From Pelodera strongyloides (lineage: Eukaryota; Nematoda; Chromadorea; Rhabditida; Rhabditidae), in NCBI GenBank assembly GCA_036852015.1, contig JAANDG010000323.1, positions 82,001 to 146,000 of the forward strand: DNA of 64,000 bases. The letters run 5' to 3'. The notes beneath the pieces are model-generated. The model searched no databases and was not told the origin of the DNA. It saw only the letters and a program-made list of their open reading frames with translations. Within the stretch, counting starts at the first letter, position 1, and each line of letters opens with the position of its first letter. The position numbers and the translations under genes are program-made. Positions 22,485 through 34,800 of this stretch are shown here, in pieces.

Positions 22485-23423
22485 TACCGTACTCCTGCGG
22501 TATCAAAAGTCCGATATCCGTTTTTTGACGTTATTCGGTAAATGTTGTGTATAATGTTATTAGAATCATAAATTGGTATCTTTGGCATAAAAGTTGTACA
22601 CAGCATAACATCAGTATGTATATGAAGACTACGGATAGGCTTTACAATCGTACCTATGATTGCTTGCCTGTTAAACATGGATATGTCTCATACGACTGTT
22701 GAACAATTTACATAATTTTCAAACCCACATTTGACGAGAAAATAGATGCATACACTAGGCATTGTCCACATATATACAGTAACGAGTGCTGGGATCGGAT
22801 AGCATCGATATGTCTCATACGATTCGAGATAACAGGTTGCAAATACCCTGGTGAAAGAGGTAACTTATTGGTATATACCATTCGGCTTTTTTTCTACAAG
22901 CCAAAAAATTTCACATCAAGTAAATCTTTCTTTGTGGCATTTCCAGCCTTCCGTAATCATCCTTTTTGCATATTAGCATATTGAATAAATAAAAGTCAGT
23001 ACCTCTCCACAACCAAAGTTGGCAACGTGAGAACAGCGGAGCATAAAGCCACGGACCTCACATAGTCACAACACTTGGAGAAATCACTAGATAACTCTGC
23101 AATCCTTTTCTTTTGATACTGCCTACGGCGGAATTAGCATACGCAAGGTTCTTACTGTATCATAATTCAGAAAACAGCACCCCAACAATATTGCATAGAC
23201 TAGATAATAATCTTCATACCATATATTACAAGATCGTGACTAACTATGTAGTTTACTAGAATAACTATACGACACATAGTAGCCACAATTGCAGAAATGT
23301 AGATGTTCGATACAATAAGAGCCAGATGCGGATGAAACTGTGGGTGCCTGCTGAATCAGCGACCAATGTAGTGGGACACGCACGTTACAACGGAATTCCG
23401 AAATTTGCATACAAATTGCGAGC
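22485..23423. other. Region without a supported gene
   Basis: AT-rich, with only short unrelated ORFs. Nothing matches a known family. Confidence 0.4.
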
Positions 23424-23573
23424 TTTAAAGCAGTATTGCGCTTACTGAGAAATATTATATGACACGCATATCCTATGTAAATTTGGTGCCGGAAGCTAGG
23501 ACGGGCACCAAAAATTTGCATAGGATAGGTGAGTATATGCAAATTTCCCAAAGTAGGTACAATACTGCTTTAA
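23424..23573. mobile_element. TTAA foldback, 'AAAGCAGTATTG' family
   Basis: TTAAAGCAGTATTGCGCTTAC at the left and the complement GTACAATACTGCTTTAA at the right. The inner arms carry ATATCCTATGTAAATTTGGTG and CACCAAAAATTTGCATAGGAT. The loop is GGAAGCTAGGAC. Confidence 0.85.
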
Positions 23574-24035
23574 AAAGAAATTTTCATGGAATACATGCAG
23601 TCCGAAAACATGAATTTTCCGTTTTTCTTAGATTATCACTCCATAACGCTATTTTCTGTCCCCAGTGACAACGAATATAGAGGACAATTAGTCTTACAGT
23701 AAACAAGACTCACCAGAAAACCACGCCAAATGGTAGAAGCGTGAACAATGACAAACATATGAAAATACTTTCTACACCGAGCAAAGTGAGGTGGTAACAA
23801 GTGGTTTCTGATGAGAGCGAAACTCCATAAACATTCAACATAATAAACTGCTAGGTGGAGCGTATGGTGGGCGGACCATTCCAGTGCAAAGGGACAGGAA
23901 ATTGCCCACATGACAGAATAATGATTCTGATGGCTACAACTCCAGGTTTGTTAACTGAGGCAATGTCATTGTCTGATTTCAGAAATAAAACAACACGGCT
24001 AATAAATAACAACGTTTATATATAAACAACAACAA

Positions 24036-25704
24036 TTATTGAGGGGGAGGGGCTCCACGTCCGAAGCCACCTCTAAGCGGGGCGGCACCAGGTCCAGCGT
24101 CAGTAACCTTCTCAGCAGTTCTGTAGGCATCACGCTCACCACCCTCGGCCTTGGGGAAAGCTGCAAAAAAAATACTTTTAAATAATGCACAAATATTGAT
24201 ATGAGCCAGGAGGGGACCAATTCGCTTATCAGACAGTTGATACCGTTTTGTAATTTTTGGAACCAACAGCATATTAAACTTGAATATTAAAAAAACTGTC
24301 CTTATGGGCGCATTCGAGATATGGACATTTCCGGAAAAGAAAACTGTTGGTTCGAGATGGATTTCACAAGAAAAGAATGCAATTGCCACGCATACACATG
24401 CAAATGATCGATTGATTTTAGTTTCAATTACGTTACATTTGCATTTTCGACAAATATTTTGAATGTATTAATTTTTTCTCGGTGTCCATCTCGAACCACT
24501 TTTTTCTTTTCTTTTCCGGAAAATGTCCACCTCGAACGCGCCCTATATGACGTGTATGCATTTTTGCAATTCATACAAACTAAAAACTGCACTCCATTGT
24601 ATAAAACAGCAAATCAACGTTACTGCGAACAGAATACAGCAATCATCGCAGAATCCCAGACTGGCTTTGATATAAAGTTTAGTATCAAAGGCAGTCTGAG
24701 AAAAGAAATACGGTGTTCAGCATTGCAACACAAAGGTGAGGTGGTTACATGATTATTAACTTACAGGGACGGGGAGCACGGTCTCCAAGGGGCATTCTGA
24801 TCTCTCTTGGCTTCGTCTTGACAGTAGCGGGAACAACACCCTCGGGGAGGTTCAGGTACTCTCTCAGGTAAGTAATACCCTCGTTGGTGAGGAAATAGTA
24901 CTTGTGGCGCCAGTTAACCTGCTCCTTGACGTATCCACGCGACTTCAAGCTCTAAAAACTGAAGCTGATACATAGCCTGCCAAGAAAGGATTCACGTGAG
25001 TTTTAAGAAAAAAAGACTAAGAAGATAAATAGTTTCCAAGGCAAAAGCAGGCAATACTTGAAATCAGACTAAATTTTCATGTTAAATATCTGTGCGTGCA
25101 CTACTAAATTATCACATAGAGAGGCTGTCTCAAAGTGAAATATAACAATTACCTTGAAAAACGTGAATGAAGTGTAACCCAAGTAGGAACGCAACTGATG
25201 AACTAGCAAACGAAAATGGCTCGATAAACAGCCATATTAACGTTTTAAGTCTAATCGCACACCAGGTTAAAATTGTCAATCTTAGAGCCAACCCCCTTAA
25301 TTTAACGCGCATAGAGCTTGGGTCGAAAGGAGAAAATTTTTATGGTATTAAAATTTCGCGAGTCAAACAATGGCAGATGAATAGAATCAAAAAGAAAGGT
25401 ATTTCTAAAAAACCAGTCAACCAACAATACTAGGTTTGCAGCCAACAATTCGGACTCAAAAAAAAACGTAATTTACCGTCTGACGCTACTGAAGACTACA
25501 AAGCAAATAATGCATGGACTAACATGTTCAAAGAAACAAAAACAAATTGAAAAAACTAACCCTCATTGTGAACAATACTTCCAGGTTTGTGACCTCAGCA
25601 ATATTAGGGTGGGTCTTAATTCTAGGGTCATTCTCGACGACACAAACTCCCTCGTTAAAGAGGTACTCATAAATGAGCTTCCAGTGCTTCTTGGGGAAGT
25701 GCAT
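24036..25704 (-). CDS. RPS10: 40S ribosomal protein S10 (eS10)
   Basis: A cytosolic small-subunit protein of the head region near the mRNA entry side. Coding exons are 25,561-25,704, 24,775-24,951 and 24,036-24,160. The start [19 protein letters not shown] fits the family opening (MxxPKK...YExLFxEGV). [16 protein letters not shown] and [19 protein letters not shown] form the winged-helix core, and the tail [11 protein letters not shown] is the typical Gly-rich end. All joins keep the frame. A TTTTCAG acceptor lies 18 nt before the ATG, so the transcript has a spliced 5' end. Intron 2 contains a foldback element (24,304-24,544). Its length of about 148 codons is near the usual 150-165. Confidence 0.96.
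24304..24544. mobile_element. Foldback element, 'GGGCGCATTCGAGATGG' family, copy 2
   Basis: GGGCGCATTCGAGATATGGAC at the left and GTCCACCTCGAACGCGCCC at the right, with inner arms around GGTTCGAGATGGA. The middle is the reverse complement of copy 1 (465-716). It lies in RPS10 intron 2. Confidence 0.85.
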
Positions 25705-25722
25705 GTTCACCCAGTTCGAAAG

Positions 25723-26183
25723 CTGAAAAATTAAAATGAGAATAAGGACGTTTCGATTATGAACACGCTCACCGGACATAAGTACATGGTAAAACTTCGA
25801 AAATCGATACATTCCCGTAACAGAATAAAAACTAAGCGCGAAAAAAGACAAGCATATTCAAAAACAAGATAATTTTTATTTTAAAATACATCTTTTTCAA
25901 AAAAGTAACTTGGCTCGGAATCGTGTATAGCACAGGAGGGGGGGGGGCAACTACGCAGTGAATGTCTTTTCGTTGCGGGACCCTGGGGAAAAACGGGAGG
26001 AAATGCGGAGTACTTTTTAATTTTTCTTTGATTTTTTTGCCAAATAAATACGTACAAACCCGTTTATTTGCGTAAATTTAAAATTTGTGCATGTTTTTTT
26101 ACCCGTCTATGCTATAATTTACGAACGTTATTTTTGTGTTATATTGTTGAATTTTAATAAATGTTATATTTTGTTTTAGCAGC
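25723..26183. promoter_or_regulatory. Divergent RPS10/RPL24 promoter region
   Basis: Only about 480 bp separates the two start codons, and part of that must be 5' introns or leader. The interval holds a run of ten or more G (about 25,938-25,948), pyrimidine-rich patches (TGTCTTTTCGTTGCGGG, TTTAATTTTTCTTTGATTTT) and no obvious TATA box. It is read as a shared ribosomal-protein promoter; no element is proven. Confidence 0.55.
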
Positions 26184-27985
26184 ATGAAGTTCGACACATG
26201 CAGCTTTTCTGGGTATAAAATTTATCCAGGTCATGGCATGCGCCAAGTGAAAGTCGATGGAAAGGTAAGCTTGTTTTTATTTTAATTTTGGGACTACTGT
26301 TTACCGATTATGCCGGCTTAGTTTTAACCAAAATAGTTCTCGACTACTAGCAATTCATCTTTTACTTATGAACGGCCTTGCATATCATACGCTAAAGGTT
26401 TAGGTTATCACTCTGTTGAGCAGCAAAACCAGACGCTTCCATAACAACAAGATCAACGCTCGCAAAGTTAGATGGACCCAGGTGTACCGTCGTCTCCACA
26501 AGAAGGTTAGTATATTCGGTTCGGTTACATTCTATGGGTTATTCATTGCGTGTTTATTGTGTTATCTTTATGGCTCCTTCAATAGCTTCAACTTATATGA
26601 ATACTTTATTCAGTGTACACCGAAGTAAAGCGGAAGACAAAAAAAACGACAACAATAATATAACAACAACAACAAAACAAATAACAGTGAGAGTAACAAA
26701 GCGCATATAACAAGCGACAAAAACTATGTACAACAATGGAATGAAGGTACATGTGAATAACTAAGGGTGAATGTTTCTATAGTGCAAAATGGTTCGAAAT
26801 TATTACATCATAGTGTTAGGAGTGCTCTTTCTGGAAGCGCGGTTAAAACCACCATGAGCGAAAACGCAAAATATCGTATTTGTCAACTTGTAAATCACTT
26901 GCGCGCCATATTGTTCGTGCGGCATTTTGCGTTTTACTAATGCAGTCGCATTCCGAACGCTCCCTTATGATGTCATTAAAATTTACTCTTCTGTTTGGTT
27001 ATCTATTGGCGAATTCAAGCTTCAGAGCGGAACACGCTAGTTTGATACGATGTGCTCATGTAAATTTCACTACTGCACTGCGCGGGACTTTCATTCGACA
27101 TCCTTGTTCTGTTTGCAAATTCACTGGTCTAGAAGTTCATTTTTAGTTTTAAGGGAGTCCTACCGGTGTCCTTACCAAGCCAACTTGTTATTTTCAAACA
27201 CTTTGGCACGGAATCACCGAAAAAAGATTCTGCCTTAACATTTCGATGTCGAAGCATACATTCTTTCTTTTCTGCTGAAACTGAAACTTATGTTTTCTTT
27301 AATTGTTCGACCTATAAGCTATTGATTTATTTAGGGAGTTTTCCAAGCTACCGTGGAGAAGAAGCTGGTCGAGAAGGCCGATGAAGACAAGAGGAAGGTC
27401 ATTCGTGGTATTGGAGCTATGTCCATTGAGGCTATTATGCGCAAGCAGAAGAAGAAGGTAGAGCTTACCAAGGAACAAAAGGAAGAGGCAATCAAGAAGG
27501 CCAAGGAGGCATCAGCAAAGAAGAAGGCCGATAAGGTTAGCAATTAATTAGTGTTTCTCTTTCGTGTACTTCGTAATTTTGGTTTGGTGGACAAGGATTA
27601 TTTTTTTTCGATGTATTGGCCATTAAACATGCATTTTGTCTATTTGCAAATTCTGACGTCGCCTTGACTCCACTCAAGTACAATAGTACCAAATATCTTT
27701 TGCGTTGCGGTGCCAAGTCGGCTTTATTCCAAGCCATCCTTGTGAGTGTTGTATTTACATGTATAGAAAGCCTAAAATATATTATTGCTCAAGCTCGTTC
27801 GGGTACGCGAATACGTTAATCAGTTTTTTCTCGCTGCTTCCTTGTGTTGTCATTAGTAGTTTGATAATGATGATGAAATGAACAGTGTCGACTTTTAGAC
27901 CAAGAAGGCTGCCGCCCCGACCCATGCTGAAAAGGCTCCCAAGCCCGTCAAGAGTGCTCAACCCCGTGTTGGAGGAAAGCGATAA
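26184..27985 (+). CDS. RPL24: 60S ribosomal protein L24 (eL24)
   Basis: A large-subunit protein that helps bridge to the small subunit. Exons are 26,184-26,264, 26,404-26,505, 27,335-27,535 and 27,899-27,985. The start [18 protein letters not shown] is the conserved zinc-ribbon-like opening, although only one Cys of the archaeal-type pairs remains in exon 1. Then come [20 protein letters not shown], the basic helix with [13 protein letters not shown], and the classic last residues PRVGGKR. All exon joins are phase 0. A TTTTAG(CAG) acceptor lies 1-4 nt before the ATG. The 829-bp second intron contains no element I can name. The length of about 156 residues is normal. Confidence 0.96.
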
Positions 27986-28116
27986 AATGTTGTTAAATAA
28001 ATATTTGTTACTCTTTCTCTATTTTTTTCCGTTGGCAGCATTGTACTCTTTCAATGTATACTCATAAAGCGTCGTCCTCGAGTAAACACTCATAGCCACA
28101 CTACTCCGTTTAGGTA

Positions 28117-29609
28117 ATGCTAGAGAATGTCGCTATAGTTCTTGTATTTGTGGCCGTTAGGTTTTTCCTTGTAATACACGACGCAGAATTCGACATACAG
28201 GCAAGTATTTTTAATTACTGTTGCGTGAAAGTAATCATTTTCGCCTTATTATTGTTGCATAAAACTAATCAGTTGAGCACTTATTTTGACCTGTCGTATG
28301 ACGCCTTAGTTTTAGAACGCAGATTCCTCACGCATTCACGAAGCTATTTCGCAATCAAAACTGATTCCTCTGCCGATTCCTGCCGACAGTTCTAAGGGTC
28401 AACGACAATGTCCATTTGCTATCAGTCCTCAGATTGGTCATACGGGACGCGAATTTGTTGCTGGTTAGTTCCGGATGGTGACTACTGTGTACGCGAGTAC
28501 CTCCCCATTTTCGAGCATACCACGTCTTATGGGGGTAGCAAGAAGCGAATTTTGAGCTAATCATTGGAAAGGGCATACGATGAAAAACAAATGCCACATT
28601 TTGTCATATATTCAGTTGAAACCTGCCTTTTTTTTACTGTCTTTGGCTTATTTACTGTAGTGAAACTTCCTCTAGTGTCTGGTGTCTCCGATACTGCAAC
28701 GTTCTGGCGCGAGAAGCTTCACTCCACCATTTCTACCGATCCCTATGCTATGATGAACTGGGTACTTGACCAGATCTCTATGCGACATCTTTTCCGCGAC
28801 GTCGTAATCCACAAATATTTCTGGGTGGGTGGAACTTATTTTCGAATCCTGTGAATCAATAATCCATGCCATGAATAGTTCAGTGTACCTAATCTATGCA
28901 TTCACCTTACAACAGTCACTAAACACGGCAGAACTAAAGCCACCTAACAAAGAAATGAGGCTTATCATAGAGTTATGAATTTCAGATATTCATTGGTCTC
29001 ACAGTTCTTGCCAGTCTCCTCGTCCGTGTTTTCATTTTGGACCCTTTTATCAAACAGAAAGGCGTGGATGAGTCTGTTTCTCAGGTATACAACCTTATTA
29101 AATAAGAAATATGCATCCATTATTATGTGTTTCTAACCTGCGATGTGATAAGCGCCCAACCTGCCGTGGATCTGGATCTGAGGCCGTATTCACCAACACG
29201 CTGTGGCCTCCCCAAGGAGCTAAGCAGTGCGAGGGCAGGAGAGACTCAGAGCGCCCGTGAGCATAGGGAAGGCTCCCTGTGTGTTGGTGAATACGGCCTC
29301 TGGACCAGTTTTGATCAGCATACATGTGTATATATATCTCCTCTGTCTTGGGATCCGCGAAGCAACACTTTCCTACTTTGGATCACAACCGAAATCGTGC
29401 ATAGTCAGGAGTCTGAAAAGGGGCCTAACCGTGTGGCTGACAGCTACAGGTCTCTGTTTACTTCTCATGGTATAGTATTCATTCAGGAGTTCCGTGAGGC
29501 GGATAGGTTGGTGAACCAAGGACGTCTATCCCAGTTCCTCATTGAGAAGGCGTTAATTGTGGGCATTGTCATCATTCGACACCCCTATCCACCGCCACCT
29601 ACTGAGTAA
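28117..29609 (+). CDS. Unrecognised small membrane protein (5 exons)
   Basis: I do not recognise the family. In-phase exons are 28,117-28,200, 28,397-28,463, 28,661-28,824, 28,986-29,084 and 29,487-29,609, giving about 178 residues. Hydrophobic segments are VAIVLVFVAVRFFLVI near the N-terminus, IFIGLTVLASLLVRVFIL in the middle and a shorter ALIVGIVII before the tail HPYPPPPTE. Between the first two lies a polar stretch with TATFWREKLHSTISTDPYA. Intron 1 would use a GC donor (CAG|GCAAGT). A CCGTTTAG acceptor lies 3 nt before the ATG, as in the other genes here. Intron 4 holds a foldback (29,180-29,300). A further coding-like stretch at 28,475-28,545 (DGDYCVREYLPIFEHTTSYG) fits no simple splice model. 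Confidence 0.55.
29180..29300. mobile_element. 'GAGGCCGTATTCACC' foldback, intact copy
   Basis: GAGGCCGTATTCACCAACAC at the left and GTGTTGGTGAATACGGCCTC at the right, with the internal phrase GGAGCTAAGCAGTGCGAGGG. It lies inside an intron of the unrecognised membrane gene. Confidence 0.9.
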
Positions 29610-29952
29610 AACTTATTTTATACTCACCTTAGATATGATGAGATAACTTAGAGATGATCCATATTCAAAATCGTTTGCGTTTACAACACTAATTTGCCTA
29701 CAGTATGATTTCTAGTCACGCATGTTGTAAGTAAAGTTTCAAGGCCGGGCTTTTCCCCTTACTTAGTCGGGACAGATTATCATTATAGTCTCAATTCCAT
29801 TTTCCCTATGTATTCCGATTAACTCTGATAAGGAATACCACTGTGTGACTACCACTTACCACTTACATAACTGCTGAGACACCGTAGCAATTCTGCGAGA
29901 CACCGTAGCAATTCCATAGCGGCACTCTCGTTAACCTTATTACTCACTTCAG

Positions 29953-31206
29953 CTTGACTCGTATGCACGACTACTACTTTGGAGCCCGATTCACCGATGC
30001 CACTGTCTTTGCGTTGTGGTACATCATTGTGTGGTCCGTTCAGAGCACGACTCTCAGCCTTCATTCAAGATTTGAGCTGGTCTGTACTTTGATCTTGCTT
30101 ATGAGTGAAGCTTGTCAGACTATTTGCTTAAAACTTAATTGTTGTAGAAATTGGTTCTGAGTGAGGATATCCATGTGGCGTTTTATAGTTACTGTATACT
30201 CCATGGTACAATTTACAATTCCAGTTGGTCTGTACAACTGCCAAGGAAGGAAGGGTGATAGTCCCAGTTGGAATCCTCAGCCTTCTTTTCTCCGTCTTCT
30301 GTGCGTCAGCTATTATGACATCGACGGCAACCACTTCATTCCAACTCCTGCACCCAGTTTACTCACTTCTCCTACTTTCTGAGGTGGATGGACTGTGATT
30401 ATTACTTTACGTATTTCAATTTCAAGGGTCTCTGTCTCTAATGTGTTTGTGAGAACTACAAGTTTCTACGCTAAGTACCACGGAAACGTTGTGTGAAATA
30501 CCGTTATTTAAAAAAAATCATAACCCTGGCAGGTTCAAAAGTTCCTATTCAGTGATATCGTATGACTTAATATTTGTGGCTCTGCAGATTTTTCTGAATC
30601 TTACCTATTTAGGCGTTTGGTTTGCTGGTTCGGGCGATGTATGTGTCATTCCGTGTCGCTCAGTACCATCACGGTGCATGTGATCAGGTTGGTGGTTTGA
30701 TTACTATTACTGTAGCGGTGAACTGGTGAGTGAGTCACGAGCTGTGTTCCTTCTTCCCTCTAGTCTAACGGTGCAATTCTGTACTTACCTACTGACAAAT
30801 TAGGATGGGTGGTATGTACCCTCGTATATGTTATACATCTCTAGGCCGCTCAAAGAAAGCTCGCTGTTGTGAAAATGATGTCCGACACGATGATCGATGC
30901 TGCTTACACATTGGAATACATTTTGCTGGTGGTAAGTGCTATTATTTCGTTTCGTGCGATAGATATATCGCGTCACTCAATCTGATCATGAACTTCCACT
31001 GAAATTGTGCTAGGAGCTTTCCTGTTTAATAGTATATTAATGAATAGGGTGGAATCCGTGCCTGTGCTGCTCAACAGTACATGTACTCTCATTTAGTGCG
31101 TGGGCATGTTGCTGCATGGCCGAGTACTATCTCTGGTATTCGTCCCGCGTATTACATCACATCTTCACGCCTTTATTGCCAACATGAGAAAACTTGGAAG
31201 TGCTGA
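29953..31206 (+). CDS. Exons of a second unrecognised membrane-type protein, 5' end unclear
   Basis: Candidate exons are 29,953-~30,080 (MHDYYFGARFTDATVFALWY), 30,148-30,254, 30,310-30,356, ~30,384-~30,430, 30,613-30,687, 30,764-30,811, 30,845-30,931 and 31,048-31,206. The last four are all multiples of three between clean AG and GT borders; 30,148-30,254 joins 30,310 in phase to give GYYDIDGNHFIPTPAP. Other pieces are SNGAILYLPTDKLGWV and MMSDTMIDAAYTLEYILLV, with the end HEKTWKC. Several segments are hydrophobic. I cannot name the family or find a start codon with an acceptor, so it could be the 3' part of the gene that starts at 28,117 (alternative splicing around its stop at 29,607) or a separate gene. 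Confidence 0.45.
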
Positions 31207-31836
31207 CGCTGTGCCGACTCGTCTCACACACTAAATATAAGTTAATCTTCTGTTTTGTACATGTTGTCAGTAAGCAACAACCTATTATATGCCGTTCACT
31301 CTTTCACAACCGCAAAATAATGCATAATACTATCCATTCTATTATCTTTTTGATACTGTATTATCATTATCATATGACTACGCTCTTAAATACTGCCTTA
31401 CCCTTATCATGTGTATATACTACCATTTTGGTGCTCAGTAATACCTTGTGAATCAATGTGAAAGCTTTACAATCTCTCTACCTTGCCATAGTCAATTGTG
31501 TAATATGTGACTAATTTCCTTTAACATATTCTTTATTAATAGGGTTTCTCGTACACTTTTACTCTCACAATTAGTAAAAGCTTTCAAACTACACCGAGCT
31601 AAATATGACATCTTGTAATCTAGTGTGTCACAATATGTAAGTACCAATCTCTACAACCTACTACTGCCTATCAACAACATATGTAAGAAAAATAAATAAA
31701 TTTGTAACAAAATTGACAACTTACAAGGGATCGAACTGAGTAGTCCGTGAGCTTTTGAAAATCAGCCTACGTAAAAAGGTAAATCGAGGTCGAGGTTAGT
31801 TAGATAACATTACGAATTTAAATATCTTAGGGGGTT
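31207..31836. other. Intergenic gap between convergent genes
   Basis: AT-rich, probably the 3'UTRs of the plus-strand gene ending at 31,206 and of METTL17. AATAAATAAATTTG at 31,690 could hold a poly(A) signal on the plus strand. No ORF of note. Confidence 0.5.
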
Positions 31837-34800
31837 TCATTCCGAAGTATTTCCAACACTCCTAGCTTTATCATACAATTGGAACGGGTCATCAGTTGCT
31901 ACAGTTTTCATTTCAATCGGGAAAACATCTCCATCCCTCTTTCCGCGAATAGCTGAATACAGCGTGCCTCCTCGCTTCGATACCTACAAAGCGAAATAAA
32001 AAAAGGTAAAAATACGCAACGCACTTTTACAAAAAAACTACAGTATCCGTTTGCAAAAAAAATACAGTATCCTAAACAGGCTACGACAATTGGCGATACG
32101 CTGTCTCCCAAAGAAGTACAATATCCTAAACATAATCTAGATAGTAAATAAATAAAAAACATAACGTAAACGTAATGGATGTAGTAATGAGTAAAATCTC
32201 AAACAAAAAGTACCGTCAGTCTCTGAATACCACAGAATGCGGTGCACACATCACAAGTCGAGTGTCCGGACAACTTTCGAGCCTGTAATGATGGATAGTG
32301 GGACAATACAAATACGTTGACCTTCTAGTCATTAAAGAATGAGTGGAGTTTTAAAATGGTGTAACATGTAATGGAAGCCACACGAGGTAGTTTCACGTAC
32401 CGCAAGTATCCTATTGTTATTGATTGCCTTTGTATCCCTGACTCTCTTCTCCAGAATGACATAAGAGACCCTTCCGGTCTCGGTCCCATCGGATTCTCGC
32501 TTAGTCTTCTTACCATCCGCACGCATTGCACTATACCGGATGGGTACAGAACATGAACTGCAACGAAGGAAATATGCCAACAATTTTCTGTACGAAATTT
32601 AAAGTTCAAGGTTACAGTAGGCCGGCCTCGTGCAAATTCCAGAAAACTGTTTTGAGCCGCCTATTACTAGTTACAACTCACAACCATAACTATTCGAAAA
32701 AATGATACGAACCCTCGATCCGTCATTGGACATGCCATATCGTGTGGACACGGAGCGAATACCGTAGCTGGGTGTAAGGGGGTCGGGGGTTCAATTCCAG
32801 CAGGCAGCTGAAAAATACAAGGTTTGCTAACTTCAACTCTCAATCAGCACATAACAAGGGACTTGCATAAAGTGTAAGTACAACTAGACTATAACTGTGG
32901 AATACAATCATTTCGTTTATTTCTTCTTGAAATGTTCAAACAATACAATTAATGGACTTCACCGGATTTTTTGAAATCATGTGAGTCGTGAGTTCGCCTA
33001 CATAGACAAAACAACCACAATGAAAAGAAAAACAGGGTTTACGAAAGTCAAAGGTCAAAGAAGCTCCACCAGCCGACGCTGTGCTGCAACCAGAAACTCT
33101 AAATTACTCGCTTACCTTGCTCTTAATCACATTCCATTTCTCAAAGTCACCGAGTCTGTTGTCGCGGAGCACATCGTCGCACATCTCATCCATTACATTG
33201 TGTTCATTTAGAAGGCGCATCGTTTCCTACAAAAACGGGAAATCAGAAAACATGCGACATCTACAGTATACATCTACACTACAGTACAGCACGTATCTAT
33301 TATCATTGGTATATGACAGTAAAATAAAATGAACTAGCTACAGTATTTATCAACATTACTACGCCTTTCGTGAAGTGACTTCTCAGGGAGTCGCCAACAA
33401 AACATGAAAAAACGCCCTTCACACCTGAAAATCGACATGCATTCCTTGCTGCAGTATAAAATCTCTGGCATCAAGAAGGGCGTGGAAGGAATCTTCTTTA
33501 GCATCCTCTATTAACACCAGGTACCTGAAAGGAAGTTACCGGTTTGAAAGTATGAGTATTTTACAATGCAACACGTGTTGCTAACAGCGTGCTACCGATG
33601 ATGTATATAGACTAGATGCAGAACATAGATAGGGCAGTAATCAGACATGATAGTACCGTAACCAAAAAAAACCGTTATGAAGAAGAATTACCAAGCGAAG
33701 AATTGCATCTATGACCAACAAAATGCCAACCTGTCCGTCCTTCTCCACAACTGTGAGAGGATCTCATTCCTCGTCTCCTGCGATCCAATCTCAATCAGAG
33801 TTCGATGACAGATCACTAGGTCATACGTGGTCTGAAAGCAACACACACAAATAATGATGCATGCATGCTAAGGTACCACAAACGTCAACCACAGAATCTG
33901 GCTTGGCACAGAATTGAATGTCATACCTTAGATATCAACACATAGTCAACTCAATGTACTACAGATCAATATCGTCTCTAATAAACGTGGAACGGGTATA
34001 GAAAAAAGATCAATTGCATAGCAAAGATTGCTTTGGGTCACACATTGATTGGCACAGTTTATAGTCTAAAGTACCAAATGCTTGCTTACCTGTAAAGATG
34101 GGACGAGATGTCGTCTAAATGAGATGTTTGGATGTACAAGAGCCCGAGATGAAGAAGAACCACTGACATTCTCACCCTGAACACATTAACTCATCAGTAA
34201 AGAAAAGGAGAGAAGAACTTAGGAGCTTGAGCCATGGATTAGCGTACCCCGTACAGACCAATACAACCAGTCAAATCAAAAGAATCTAATGTATCCAGAT
34301 GTTTCGACAGGTAAAGAGAGGTAGACAAAGAGACAGACAGTGAGAGAGAGAGTTTACGGATATATTTACTTACTCGCAAAATATCCATAGCAAACTGTGT
34401 CATATGATCATTGGTATCCACTAAAGAGTACTCCGAAACTGCAGTACCCCATCTGAAACCAACAAGTAGATACAGAAAAAACACAAAAGAATAAATCAGT
34501 ATCATCCTCAAATTCATTCAGCTTAAACCCGTTCGAATAAATTTACTCAATTACACTGGGGAAACAAAGTCCGACAACCAATGCAATATCTTACTGTATT
34601 GTGAAAGTCACATTTATATAAGCTTATGGTACAGTACTACTAATCCAAGAAGCGCAGCACAAATTATTATTCTTACATATAAAACAGAAAGTTACCAACC
34701 TTTTATTTGCCGCCCAAAAGGCACTCCCGGTTCCACAACCAAAATCCAACACTGTTTTAGGTGCAAAGTCGGGTATTCGTTGAAATTCGGCCAGCACACG

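Noticed and set aside
32745..32815. tRNA-like B box (GGGTTCAATTCC)
   Set aside because: No matching A box or cloverleaf. It overlaps the acceptor region of the METTL17 Fe-S exon.
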